Origin: Microlunatus speluncae
Lineage (GTDB): Bacteria > Actinomycetota > Actinomycetes > Propionibacteriales > Propionibacteriaceae
NCBI RefSeq assembly: GCF_009299835.1
Contig: NZ_VKCZ01000005.1
Coordinates: 1 to 64,000, forward strand
Direction of reading: 5' to 3'
DNA: 64,000 bases
The position numbers and the translations under genes were made by a program. The stretch's first letter is position 1. Each line of letters opens with the position of its first letter. A model generated the notes under the pieces. It saw only the letters and a list, made by a program, of their open reading frames with translations, did not search any database and had not been told where the DNA came from. Positions 1 to 8,123 of the stretch are shown here, piece after piece.

Positions 1-333
1 AATGAACCGATCCCGCGTCCCCACCGGAAACAACTTCACCATCGCCAACAACTCCGCTCTCGACACGAATGTTGTCTCGACCGTATGAATTTGCCCGACG
101 ATCGAGGTCGAAAAGGTCACACTCGATGAACCCGAAGCACCCCAGCGGCCGAAACAGCTCCGGCCGCCCGACCGACACCCGGCCGCGATCCGCCACTGAC
201 CGCTAACCCTGCCCGTCCTTGCTGCGTTTTTTCCTGCCGTCAGACCGAAACCCGGGAGAATGGCGCGGTCTGGTCTGCCCTTCGACAGGCTCAGGGAACG
301 AACACGTACAGGATCGGGGAACGATCGGAAAGG
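1..333. other. gene-free left edge of window
   Basis: No convincing gene is complete here. A 28-codon frame from the ATG at position 2 to a TGA at 86-88 could be the 3' end of a gene entering from the left, but nothing in it is recognisable. The part from about 120 to 302 is a copy of the dispersed composite repeat described in the next entry. Convergent or divergent gene structure cannot be judged at the edge. Confidence 0.5.
120..302 (+). repeat. dispersed composite repeat, copy a
   Basis: This copy opens with CACTCGATGAACCC, continues through a segment containing GGCCGCGATCC and AACCCTGCCCGTCCTTG, then a degenerate hairpin ending in GACCGAAACCC, and closes with CCCTTCGACAGGCTCAGGG at about 278-297. 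The same parts in the same order recur on the plus strand at 6572-6740, 6928-7114 and 7302-7490, and on the minus strand at 23238-23076. The 3' part alone recurs at 23238-23324. The terminal 19-mer is a motif known from many bacterial genomes; the longer composite unit is what is seen here. Confidence 0.75.
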
Positions 334-1470
334 TCAGCGGGCTTCGCGGAGGAGTTTCAGTTGGTCCTCGATCTCGGGGGACCGACCCTGGTCGGCGCTC
401 GCGCTGACCACGAACCGGCCGACCTGGCTGAAGCATTCGGAGGGCTCGCGCGGGCGGTAGCCCTCGGCGCAGACGGTACGGTCCGCGGCGGTGCCCGGGC
501 GCTCGACGACCTGGCGGTCATGCCGGTCGGGTTCGGTCAGGATCCGGTCCAGCAGGGCGGTGGCGGCCGCGACGTCACGGAAGGCGGCGACCTCGTCCCG
601 GCCCTCGACGTACACCTGGATCCCGGGGCTCCGCAGCGCTTCGGGCACGACGGCGAGCGCGCGCGGGCCGGCGGTCGGGTCGACCACGACCTGTCGGTCG
701 GACCAGGAGCCGTCGCTGATCACCGGGACCTCGCCGGTGCGGTCGAAGAGGGTGGCTGGGATGGCCTCGTCCTCGATCCCGGCCAGGCCGGCGACCGCCT
801 CCGTCAACCGGGCCGCGGCGGGGTCGATCAGGCCGGCGGCCTGCTCCGCGGTGGCGCAGGACAGGGAGATCGTGATGCTGGACCGGTCGCCGAGGGCGGC
901 GACTCCGTGCAGTGAGGTGGAGCGGCCCCGGCCGGAGGAGCAGGCGCCCTCGCGCTGGATCACCCGGACGGCCGACGCGCCGGCGAGGCTCGGCTCGGCA
1001 ACCACCTGGGACCGATATTCGGGGTTCTCCGCGACGGCGCGCAGGGCGGCGTCGCGGGCGGCGGTGTCGGCGTACAGCGCGACCCGTGAGTCCGCGCGGA
1101 TGGAGTTGTCGGTGGGCAGCACGACCTCGCTCTGGTACGCCGACACGGCGGCGATCAGTCCCGGTGGTCGAGGCTTCTCCTGCTCGAACAGGGTCGCGTC
1201 GTCGTCGAAGGAGTACGTGCTGTCGAAGGAGGCGTCCTCGACGCTCAACGTGGTAGCCATCCGGTCCCGGATCAGCTCGGCGGTGGCGTAGCTGATCAAG
1301 GTCGGGTCGTCGCCGACCGGCACCGGTGCGAACGGCTTGCCGGACTGCCAGGGGGTCGGGTGGATCGCCGGCCACGACCAGCGGGCCAGATCGAGGGCGA
1401 CCGCGACGATCCCGATCAGGCAGAGCGCGATCACGGCGACGCCGCCGCCGATGATCAGCCGGCGCTTCAC
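334..1470 (-). CDS. membrane-anchored hypothetical protein
   Basis: This 378-residue protein is not recognised. One hydrophobic segment (about residues 4-26, RLIIGGGVAVIALCLIGIV) follows a short basic N-terminus, so it is probably anchored with a large extracytoplasmic domain. That domain is rich in Asp, Ala and Val and shows no motif I can name. The GTG start is chosen because it overlaps the stop of the ArsR gene as GTGA; longer upstream frames run antisense through arsR and are rejected. The overlap implies one transcript with arsR and translational coupling, so the protein may belong to the same metal or stress response, but this is inference from position only. Confidence 0.75.
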   Translation of the reverse strand: MKRRLIIGGGVAVIALCLIGIVAVALDLARWSWPAIHPTPWQSGKPFAPVPVGDDPTLISYATAELIRDRMATTLSVEDASFDSTYSFDDDATLFEQEKPRPPGLIAAVSAYQSEVVLPTDNSIRADSRVALYADTAARDAALRAVAENPEYRSQVVAEPSLAGASAVRVIQREGACSSGRGRSTSLHGVAALGDRSSITISLSCATAEQAAGLIDPAAARLTEAVAGLAGIEDEAIPATLFDRTGEVPVISDGSWSDRQVVVDPTAGPRALAVVPEALRSPGIQVYVEGRDEVAAFRDVAAATALLDRILTEPDRHDRQVVERPGTAADRTVCAEGYRPREPSECFSQVGRFVVSASADQGRSPEIEDQLKLLREAR

Positions 1471-1799
1471 CGGCTCGGCTCCGGCGGGTCGGGAGCGAGG
1501 GTGCCGTCCGGCGCGATGTGTTCGAAGATCTGCTGCACCATGGTCAGCACGTGCGGGTCGTCGACGGTGTAGATCTGTCGCCGGCCCTGCCGCTGGGCAT
1601 GGATGATCCCGGCCAGTCGCAGCTTGGTCAGGTGCTGGCTCGCGGTGGCGATCGTCACCCCCACGCGCTCGGACAGGGTGCCGACGTCGTACTCTCCCTC
1701 GGCGGCCAGGGCGACCAGATGCAGCCGGACCGGGGCCGACAGCAGGGCGAAGGTCCGGGCCGCGACCTCGAGCTGGGCATGGGTCGGGTCGGGGATCAT
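1467..1799 (-). CDS. ArsR/SmtB-family metalloregulator
   Basis: A 110-residue winged-helix repressor. The recognition-helix region is about residues 44-66 (ERVGVTIATASQHLTKL). It has no cysteine, so the arsenic-type ELCVC site is absent. Near the C-terminus it has D81-x-H83-x10-H94, which matches three of the four ligands of the alpha-5 zinc site of the SmtB/CzrA group (D-x-H-x10-H-x2-H/E); the fourth position is Pro97. This suggests a Zn, Co or Ni sensor rather than an arsenic sensor. It is divergent from a cation antiporter gene, with an inverted repeat in the shared intergenic region, and is followed by a coupled membrane protein gene. Family assignment is firm; the metal is inferred. Confidence 0.88.
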   Translation of the reverse strand: MIPDPTHAQLEVAARTFALLSAPVRLHLVALAAEGEYDVGTLSERVGVTIATASQHLTKLRLAGIIHAQRQGRRQIYTVDDPHVLTMVQQIFEHIAPDGTLAPDPPEPSR

Positions 1800-1861
1800 T
1801 GCTGCATTCTGCCCCGCGATGGTCTCGAGCCGTGATGGACCTCACGCCAGTGTCGTCACAA

Positions 1862-1893
1862 TTTGATACTTCCTCATTTGCGTAACTATCAAA
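1862..1893. promoter_or_regulatory. inverted-repeat operator with superposed divergent promoters
   Basis: TTTGATA at 1862-1868 and TATCAAA at 1887-1893 form a perfect 7-bp inverted repeat with an 18-bp spacer in an AT-rich stretch between arsR and the antiporter gene. Read in either direction it gives TTGATA, 18 bp, TATCAA, which resembles a -35/-10 pair, so the same bases could serve both divergent genes. ArsR-family repressors bind inverted repeats in this setting. Confidence 0.6.
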
Positions 1894-1912
1894 GTGTTGC
1901 CAGGATGGGTGG

Positions 1913-3172
1913 GTGCTCAGAACCCTGCGCCCCGTGCTGATCTGCCTGGCCATCGTCGTGCCGGCACTGGTGGTACGGATCGCCGGCCTGCACCTGCCGT
2001 CCGCGCTGGGTCTGGTCGTCTTCGGCGCCGGCGTGGTGGCCGCGGCCTTCGTCCTCGCCTGGGCCGCGGAGGCGGCGCAGGTCGACATCGCCGGCGGTCT
2101 CGCGATCGCGGTGCTGGCGGTGATCGCCGTGCTGCCCGAGTACGCCGTCGACCTCTACTTCGCTTACACCGCGGGCAGCAGACCCGAGTACGTGCAGTAC
2201 GCGGCCGCCAACATGACCGGGTCCAACCGACTGCTGCTCGGCCTCGGTTGGAGCGTGGTCGTGCTGGTCTCGGTGATCGTGGCGTCACGGCGCAGCGGGA
2301 CCTCGGTCAAGGCCGTGCTGCTGGAGTCGCGGTATCGGCTGGAGCTCGGCTTCCTGATGATCGCGTCACTGATCGCGTTGATCATCCCGGGCACCGGACA
2401 GATCCACCTGTTCGTCGGCATCGGCCTGCTGGCCTTCTTCAGCTACTACCTGATCCGGGTGTCCCGGACCGGCGATGAGGGCGAGCCCGACCTGGTCGGC
2501 CCGGCGGCCCGGATCGGGGCGCTGCCGGCGCGGCTGCGACGGCCGCTGGTGGTGATCATGTTCCTTGGTGCCGCGGTCGCGATCATCACCTGCGCGGAGC
2601 CGTTCGCCGAGTCGCTGGTCTCCGGTGGTCGTGCGCTGGGGATGGACGAGTTCCTGCTGGTGCAGTGGCTGGCGCCGCTGTCGTCGGAGGCGCCGGAGTT
2701 CATCGTTGCGATCATGTTCGCGCTGCGCGGCAAGGCGTCGATGGCCCTCGGCACCTTGATCAGTGCCAAGGTCAACCAGTGGACGCTGCTGATCGGCAGC
2801 CTGCCGATCGCCTATCTGGTCGGCGGCGGGGGAGTGTCGTTGCAGCTGGACCAGCGGCAGGTTGAGGAGTTCCTGCTCACCGTCGCCCAGACCGTGCTCG
2901 GCATCGCCATCCTGCTCACGCTGCGCTTCCACCGCTGGGCGGCCCTGGTGCTGCTCGGACTGTTCGCGGTCCAGTTCGCCGTGCCCGGCACCGAGGGGCG
3001 GTACGCGATCGCGGCCTGCTATGCGGTGATCGCGCTGGTATTGATGATCATCCATCGCCGGCAGCTGGTGCCGACCCTGACCGCGCCGTTCCGGCGGCTG
3101 GAGTCGATCACGGGAGCGGAGCGACCAGCCGGGCCATCAGTTCGGTCAGGGTCCGCTCCGGATCATCGGTGA
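1913..3172 (+). CDS. CaCA-family sodium/calcium (cation/proton) antiporter
   Basis: A 419-residue polytopic membrane protein with the two alpha-repeats of the CaCA superfamily. Repeat 1 contains LPEYAVDLYFAY and AANMTGSNRLLLGLGW (about residues 74-112). Repeat 2 contains PLSSEAPEFIVAIMFA and GTLISAKVNQWTLLIGSLP (about 256-300). The acidic residues in PEY and SEAPE are where cation-binding Glu residues are expected. It should exchange Ca2+ or a similar divalent cation for Na+ or H+ at the inner membrane. The GTG start follows AGGATGG. Transcription is divergent from an ArsR-type regulator, so metal-controlled expression is likely. The last 65 bases overlap the convergent DUF3037 gene. Confidence 0.88.
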   Translation: MLRTLRPVLICLAIVVPALVVRIAGLHLPSALGLVVFGAGVVAAAFVLAWAAEAAQVDIAGGLAIAVLAVIAVLPEYAVDLYFAYTAGSRPEYVQYAAANMTGSNRLLLGLGWSVVVLVSVIVASRRSGTSVKAVLLESRYRLELGFLMIASLIALIIPGTGQIHLFVGIGLLAFFSYYLIRVSRTGDEGEPDLVGPAARIGALPARLRRPLVVIMFLGAAVAIITCAEPFAESLVSGGRALGMDEFLLVQWLAPLSSEAPEFIVAIMFALRGKASMALGTLISAKVNQWTLLIGSLPIAYLVGGGGVSLQLDQRQVEEFLLTVAQTVLGIAILLTLRFHRWAALVLLGLFAVQFAVPGTEGRYAIAACYAVIALVLMIIHRRQLVPTLTAPFRRLESITGAERPAGPSVRSGSAPDHR

Positions 3173-3527
3173 TCCCGGCATGCACCGGTGACGGCTGCAC
3201 CACGGTGCTGCGCGGCGCGGTGAGGATGCCGAATCGGTAGAGCAGCCCGTCGTTCTCCCGGGCACTGCCGACCGGCTCGACACAACGCCGGCTGATCGAC
3301 TCCGCGGCCAGCCGGACGGTGTCCAGGTCGAGCTGGTGGTCCAGCGCCCGCAGCCGTACCTCATCGATCGCGACCGCCGCCGCCAGGTAGTCCCGGTCCT
3401 GGCAGTAGATGATCACGCCGATGTTGACGAACTCGCCGCGTTCGACCCGTGGCACCGCCCTGATCACGGCATAGCTGAACCCGACGATGCGCGGCCCGCC
3501 GCCGGCTTCAGCCTCGTCGGCGCTCAC
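3108..3527 (-). CDS. DUF3037 domain protein
   Basis: About 139 residues. Typical DUF3037 text is seen: a FSYAVIRAVPRVERGEFVNIGVI segment broken by strands, then IYCQDRDYLAAAV. The function of the family is unknown. The GTG at 3527 is preferred over one three codons upstream because it overlaps the stop of the preceding HipA-like gene as GTGA. DUF3037 genes are commonly found directly after a HipA-like kinase gene, as here, so the two probably act together. Its 3' end overlaps the convergent antiporter gene by 65 bases. Confidence 0.8.
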   Translation of the reverse strand: MSADEAEAGGGPRIVGFSYAVIRAVPRVERGEFVNIGVIIYCQDRDYLAAAVAIDEVRLRALDHQLDLDTVRLAAESISRRCVEPVGSARENDGLLYRFGILTAPRSTVVQPSPVHAGITDDPERTLTELMARLVAPLP

Positions 3528-4306
3528 CGCAGCCACCGATCGGCGGCCGCGAGCCGGGCCAGCAGGTAGTCGCGGTAGGCGATCCGGGCCGCCGCCGGGT
3601 CCGGCGGTGCCGCGGGATCGGGTCGTTCCGGCTCCGGCAGCAGCCAGGCGTCCGGCACGTCGGCCAGGATCGCGTCGAGGACGGCCTCGTCGAAGCGCGC
3701 CGCGAGTTGATCATGAACCCCGCGCGGGTCGGCCCGGCCGGAGAGCACGTGATCGCCGTAGTTGTACGGCGCCTCGGCGAACGACTCGGGCCGGCCCCAG
3801 GCGTGATGGAACCGCAGGCAGGCACCATGATCGATCGCCCACAACTCGCGGTGCCAGATCAGCAGATTGGTGTTGCGCAGGCTGCGGTCGACGTTCGCGG
3901 TCCAGGCGTCCAGCCAGACCAGGGTGGAAGCGATCGCGCGGTCGACCGGGAAGCCGCGATCGAAGCCGATCGAGCCGGGCAGGAAGTCGACCGCCAGATT
4001 GGTGCCGACGCTGGCGGTGATCAACCGCTGCACCTCGTCGTCCGGCTCGGTCCGGGCGATCTCGGCCGCGACGTCGATCAGCGCCAGTTCCGGGGTCCGC
4101 AGGCCGGCCCGCCGGGCCAACCCGGCGACGATGATCTCGGCGACCAGGGCCTTGGTGCCCTGGCCGGCACCGGAGAACTTCACCACATAGGTGCCCAGGT
4201 CGTCGGCTTCCATGATCGCCGGCAACGACCCGCCCTCCCGGAGCGGAGTCAGGTACGCGGTCGCAGTGATCCGTGGCAACACCCGGCCAGAGTAGTGCCG
4301 CCACAC
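3524..4306 (-). CDS. HipA-like kinase family protein (short form)
   Basis: A 260-residue protein resembling the kinase half of HipA without the N-terminal subdomain. It has YVVKFSGAGQGTKALVAEII (about residues 40-60) as nucleotide-binding strand and helix, NVDRSLRNTNLL as a catalytic-loop-like segment with Asp and Asn, and WAIDHGACLRFHH as a metal-binding-Asp-like segment. No HipB-type antitoxin is beside it; instead it is followed, with a GTGA overlap, by a DUF3037 gene. It may phosphorylate a protein or tRNA-linked target, but no substrate is evident. A second, full-length HipA lies at about 8.1-9.4 kb. Confidence 0.8.
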   Translation of the reverse strand: MWRHYSGRVLPRITATAYLTPLREGGSLPAIMEADDLGTYVVKFSGAGQGTKALVAEIIVAGLARRAGLRTPELALIDVAAEIARTEPDDEVQRLITASVGTNLAVDFLPGSIGFDRGFPVDRAIASTLVWLDAWTANVDRSLRNTNLLIWHRELWAIDHGACLRFHHAWGRPESFAEAPYNYGDHVLSGRADPRGVHDQLAARFDEAVLDAILADVPDAWLLPEPERPDPAAPPDPAAARIAYRDYLLARLAAADRWLR

Positions 4307-4365
4307 CGCGACCGCCGATCATTTACTGAGCCACGGGCTTACCGTCTTCCCTGTGCGGCATTAGC

Positions 4366-6453
4366 GTGGGTGCGGTGCCTTCACTGACGCTCGGCGACGA
4401 TGCCTTCCAGGTCATGATCGAGTTCGACGAGGACGGACCGCCGGCGCTGGTCGCGGTCGAACGGGCCGGGCACCGGCTGGAGCTGGCCCGGCCGCAGCGG
4501 CTGGTCGAGGTGCTGACTCTCGCCGACGGCCGACACAATCCGTCCCCCCGGCTGGTCCGGTCCACGATCGGCGCCGCCCTGCGCTGCCGCGGCCATGATC
4601 GCTCCGCCGACGGATCCGTGTTGCGGCTGGAGCTCGCCGAACCGGACGGGCTGACCGCGGAGGTCGAGCTCCGGGTCCGCCCGGGAATCGCTGCGTTGAC
4701 CAGCGTGATCACCGTCCGCAACGGCCGCGCCGAGCCGGTCTGGCTGACCTCGGTGCCGTCGCTCTGCGCCGCCCTCACCGGTCGGCTGGACGGCGACGAC
4801 CTGTCGGCCGACGGGCTGGAGATCCTCGCCGGCGCGTCCGACTGGCTCGGCGAGTTCCGCTGGAGCCGGGTGCCGGTGCGGCGGCTGCTGGTCGGGCTCG
4901 ACTCGCCGAAGCACCAGGTCTCGGGCAAGGGGTCGTACGTCCGGCGTTCGGTCGGCAGCTGGTCGACCGGAGCCGAGCTGCCGACCGGAGGACTGGTCGA
5001 CCAGGACGACCGTTGGGCCTGGCTGTGGCAGCTGGAGCACAACGGCGGCTGGCGCTGGGAGCTCGGCGATGATCAAGGCGGCATCTCGCTCGCCGCCGGC
5101 GGCCCGACCGAGATCGATCACCAGTGGGGTCAGCGATTGGCGCCGGGCGAGGAGTTCCGGACCATCCCGGTCTCAGTCGCCGTCGGCGCCGGCTTCGACG
5201 ACGCGGTCGCCCAGCTGACCGGACACCGGCGGGCGGCGCGCCGTGATCATCCGGACAACCGCAACCTGACCTTGATCTTCAACGACTACATGAACACGCT
5301 GTCCGGCGATCCGACCACCGAAAAGCTGCTGCCCTTGATCGACAGCGCCGCGGCGGCCGGCGCCGAGGCCTTCTGCATCGATGCCGGTTGGTACGCCGAC
5401 GACGGCAACTGGTGGGACACGGTCGGGGAGTGGCAACCTTCGACCGGGCGCTTCCCGGGCGGCTTCGCCGAGGTGATCGACCGGATCCGGGTCCGCGGCC
5501 TGATCCCCGGCCTGTGGCTCGAACCGGAGGTGATCGGGGTCAACAGCCCGATGGCCGACCGGCTGCCGGAGGCCGCATTCTTCAGCCGCCACGGGGTTCG
5601 GGTCCGCGAGGCGGGCCGCTACCACCTCGATCTGCGGCACCCGGCGGCCCGTGATCATCTCGATCGCACGGTGGACCGACTGGTCGACGGGCTCGGCATC
5701 GGCATGTTCAAGTTCGACTACAACATCGACCCCGGTCCCGGCACCGATCGCGCCGCGGACAGCGCCGGCGCAGGCCTGCTCGGCCACAACCGGGCCCACC
5801 TTTCCTGGCTGGACGGGCTGCTGCACCGACACCCCGACCTGATCATCGAGAACTGCGGCTCGGGCGCGATGCGCTGCGACTTCGCCATGCTCTCCCGGCT
5901 GCAACTCCAGTCGACCAGTGATCAACAAGACGTCGCCCGCTACGTGCCGATCGCCGCCTCGGCGCCGCTGCAGGTGCTGCCGGAACAGGCCGGCTCCTGG
6001 GCCTACCCGGCCGATTGGATGTCGCTGGAGGAGACCGCGGCCGGCCTACAGGCCGGGTTGCTCGGCCGGCTCTACCTGTCCGGCTACCTGCACCGGCTCG
6101 GCGCCGAACAGCAGGCGCTGGTGCACCGGGCCGTGGCCGTGCACAAGGAGCTTCGCGGCATGATCAACACGGCGGCGCCGAGTTGGCCGCTCGGCCTGCC
6201 CGGCTGGGACGACCCGCAGGTAGCGCTGCGGCTGACCACCCCGGACGCCTCACTGCTCACCGTCTGGCAGCGCGGCGCAGAGCCGGCCGAGTTGACGCTG
6301 CCGCTGGCCGGCCCGGCCGCGACCGCCTGCGAGTTGATCTTCCCGGCCGACCTGGAACCCTGGGCCGCCGACCTGATCGACGACGGCCGCGCCCTGCGCC
6401 TGACCACCGGCCCGGGCCCGATCGCTGCCCGCACGTTCCGGCTGACACACTGA
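4366..6453 (+). CDS. alpha-galactosidase, GH36
   Basis: A 695-residue glycoside hydrolase of family GH36, releasing terminal alpha-galactose from oligosaccharides. An N-terminal beta-sandwich is followed by a TIM barrel with AFCIDAGWYADDGNWW and PGLWLEPEVI, the nucleophile Asp451 in KFDYN, and ENCGSGAMRCDF followed by acid/base Asp519 in STSDQQD. A C-terminal beta domain ends the protein. There is no signal peptide, so it should act on imported sugars in the cytoplasm. The start could be either of two GTG codons (4366 or 4375). It stands alone, divergent from the HipA-like gene, without a transporter next to it. Confidence 0.9.
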   Translation: MGAVPSLTLGDDAFQVMIEFDEDGPPALVAVERAGHRLELARPQRLVEVLTLADGRHNPSPRLVRSTIGAALRCRGHDRSADGSVLRLELAEPDGLTAEVELRVRPGIAALTSVITVRNGRAEPVWLTSVPSLCAALTGRLDGDDLSADGLEILAGASDWLGEFRWSRVPVRRLLVGLDSPKHQVSGKGSYVRRSVGSWSTGAELPTGGLVDQDDRWAWLWQLEHNGGWRWELGDDQGGISLAAGGPTEIDHQWGQRLAPGEEFRTIPVSVAVGAGFDDAVAQLTGHRRAARRDHPDNRNLTLIFNDYMNTLSGDPTTEKLLPLIDSAAAAGAEAFCIDAGWYADDGNWWDTVGEWQPSTGRFPGGFAEVIDRIRVRGLIPGLWLEPEVIGVNSPMADRLPEAAFFSRHGVRVREAGRYHLDLRHPAARDHLDRTVDRLVDGLGIGMFKFDYNIDPGPGTDRAADSAGAGLLGHNRAHLSWLDGLLHRHPDLIIENCGSGAMRCDFAMLSRLQLQSTSDQQDVARYVPIAASAPLQVLPEQAGSWAYPADWMSLEETAAGLQAGLLGRLYLSGYLHRLGAEQQALVHRAVAVHKELRGMINTAAPSWPLGLPGWDDPQVALRLTTPDASLLTVWQRGAEPAELTLPLAGPAATACELIFPADLEPWAADLIDDGRALRLTTGPGPIAARTFRLTH

Positions 6454-6571
6454 CAACCGATCCGTACCCTCGGCAGGGCTCGGAGAACCGCGATCACCGA
6501 GATCGTCCGCCGGCGTGCGTCGAGTGGACTGGTTGGTCAGCTCCCAAGCACAGATCCGCGCCCAAAGTGAC

Positions 6572-6740
6572 CACTCGCTGAGTGGCTCGGATCCCGGCGC
6601 CGGACCGGTGGCCGGCCGCGATTCCGGTCCGACCTTGGTGCGTCTTTCCGGCCGCTAGGCGGAAACCCCAGGTGAGGCGCACCGGCCGGGCTTGCCCCCT
6701 TCGACAGGCTCAGGACATGCTTCGACGGGCTCAGGGAACG
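6572..6740 (+). repeat. dispersed composite repeat, diverged copy b
   Basis: This copy starts at CACTCGCTGAGTGG and runs through GGACCGGTGGCCGGCCGCGA, GTGCGTCTTTCCGGCC and GGCGGAAACCCCAGG to the terminal CCTTCGACAGGCTCAGG. It aligns with the units downstream but carries substitutions and lacks a block present in them. It also shares upstream sequence (CGTCGAGTGGACTG, GCGCCCAAAGTGACCACTCG) with them. It looks like the older member from which the tandem array grew. Confidence 0.7.
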
Positions 6741-7438
6741 ATCATGGCTGCCGGTTGAGTCTTCGGGGACTTTCTTGGCGCCAAGAGGGGTGGGTTCGGG
6801 TGCTGGTCGGCCGGGTCCGCCCGCTCGCGTTCCGCTGCGGGCGTTGAGTCGGCACGGTACGTGGCCGACCTTTGCGTCGAGTGGACTGTTTGGGCAGGTT
6901 CAGGCGAGGATCTGCGCCCAAAGTGACCACTCGCGGAGTGCATCCGATCCCAGCGCCGGACCGGTGGCCGGCCGCGATCCCGGACGACCGCTCTAACCCG
7001 GCCGTCCTTGGCGCGTCTTTCCGGCCGACAGGCCGAAACCCCCAGGAGAGGCGCACGGTCCTGGCTTGCCCCCTTCGACAGGCTCAGGACATGCTTCGAC
7101 GGGCTCAGGGAACGATCATGGCTGCCGGTTGAGTCTTCGGGGACTTTCTTGGCGCCAAGAGGGGTGGGTTCGGGTGCTGGTCGGCCGGGTCCGCCCGCTC
7201 GCGTTCCGCTGCGGGCGTTGAGTCGGCACGGTACGTGGCCGACCTTTGCGTCGAGTGGACTGTTTGGGCAGGTTCAGGCGAGGATCTGCGCCCAAAGTGA
7301 CCACTCGCGGAGTGCATCCGATCCCAGCGCCGGACCGGTGGCCGGCCGCGATCCCGGACGACCGCTCTAACCCGGCCGTCCTTGGCGCGTCTTTCCGGCC
7401 GACAGGCCGAAACCCCCAGGAGAGGCGCACGGTCCTGG
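6691..7438 (+). repeat. perfect tandem duplication of 374 bp
   Basis: Bases 6691-7064 and 7065-7438 read identically by eye, with a partial third unit starting at 7439 (CTTGCCCCTTCGACAGG). Each unit contains CCCTTCGACAGGCTCAGG, a second CTTCGACGGGCTCAGGGAA, a roughly 180-bp middle segment, and the composite element beginning CACTCGCGGAGTG (6928 and 7302). Complete identity means a recent duplication or ongoing homogenisation. Confidence 0.9.
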
Positions 7439-7442
7439 CTTG

Positions 7443-7596
7443 CCCCTTCGACAGGCTCAGGACATGCTTCGACAGGCTCAGGGAACGAACAAGCGGCAGC
7501 TCCGCCCGAACAGAGAGGATCCAACACGACAGTTCCAAGATCATCGATGGATCCGGGCTGAGCCTGTCGAAGCATGTCCTGAGCCTGTCGAAGGGG
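7443..7596. repeat. perfect 39-bp inverted repeat, 76-bp loop
   Basis: Bases 7443-7481 and 7558-7596 are exact reverse complements. Each arm holds two copies of CTTCGACAGGCTCAG separated by GACATG. The structure lies about 56 bp beyond the 3' end of the hemerythrin gene and could form a long RNA or DNA hairpin. Confidence 0.9.
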
Positions 7597-7652
7597 GCAG
7601 ACCAGTTGGTACGCCCCCGGCCCAGCCTGGCGGTCGGTGGGCCGATCATTGG

Positions 7653-8123
7653 TCAGTCCGCGATCGGGCCGAACAGGTCGGCGCGACCGCCGCCGTCCGT
7701 GGGGAGTGATCCCAGGGCGTCACGGAGCTGCCGCTCCTCGTAGCCGAAATGGGTCTCCATGATCGCCTCGATGCCGTCCAGGTGCCGGTGCAGCGAGGCG
7801 GCGTCGGCGTCTTCGTTCAGTTCGGCGGTCAGTGCCTTGATCAGGTGGCTGAGCATGCTGTGGTCCTGCTTCAGCTTGCTCACCACGTCGGCCAGTTCCG
7901 GCCGGTCCTTCAGCAGCAACGGGAACAGCGCCCGGTCCTCGCTGGTGTGGTGCCCGTCCAGCGCCGTACAGAATCCCCAGCAGTAGATCAGCAGGTCGCG
8001 CCCGAGCCGCTCGGCCTCGACCCCGCTGTCGATCGCCTCCCGCGCGACCTGTAGCCCGTCCCGCAGTCGCCGGTGCACCGCTTGGAGCTCGTCGTACCAG
8101 GCGGTCACTCGTTGATCATTCAT
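7653..8123 (-). CDS. hemerythrin HHE domain protein
   Basis: A 156-residue four-helix protein with the hemerythrin metal pattern: His17, His58-His59 with Glu62 (DGHHTSED), His88 (QDHSML) and His125 with Glu129/Glu130 (THFGYEERQL). Such domains bind a non-haem diiron centre and sense or carry O2, NO or oxidants. No signal peptide or membrane segment is seen. The ATG overlaps the hipA stop as ATGA and follows the strong ribosome site AAAGGAG, so it is the third gene of a hipB-hipA-hemerythrin operon. Its 3' end faces the long inverted repeat. Diiron binding is well supported; its role beside a toxin kinase is not known. Confidence 0.9.
   Translation of the reverse strand: MNDQRVTAWYDELQAVHRRLRDGLQVAREAIDSGVEAERLGRDLLIYCWGFCTALDGHHTSEDRALFPLLLKDRPELADVVSKLKQDHSMLSHLIKALTAELNEDADAASLHRHLDGIEAIMETHFGYEERQLRDALGSLPTDGGGRADLFGPIAD

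Larger units (their letters stand above)
6454..7652. other. gene-free repeat island
   Basis: About 1.2 kb between the alpha-galactosidase gene and the hemerythrin gene holds no supportable gene. It is built almost entirely of copies of one composite repeat: an older diverged copy, a perfect 374-bp tandem duplication, a partial third unit, and a long inverted repeat at the right end. Short open frames across it are identical in the two tandem copies and read through repeats, so they are treated as non-coding. Confidence 0.8.

Noticed and set aside
6691..7490. CRISPR array
   Set aside because: Units are 374 bp, adjacent and without unique spacers; no cas genes are nearby.
7443..7596. Insertion sequence with terminal inverted repeats
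   Set aside because: Only 76 bp lie between the arms, with no transposase and no target duplication seen.
6775..7743. Several short frames of 70-180 codons in the repeat island
   Set aside because: They are identical between tandem units, read through known dispersed repeats, and have no domain or ribosome site support.
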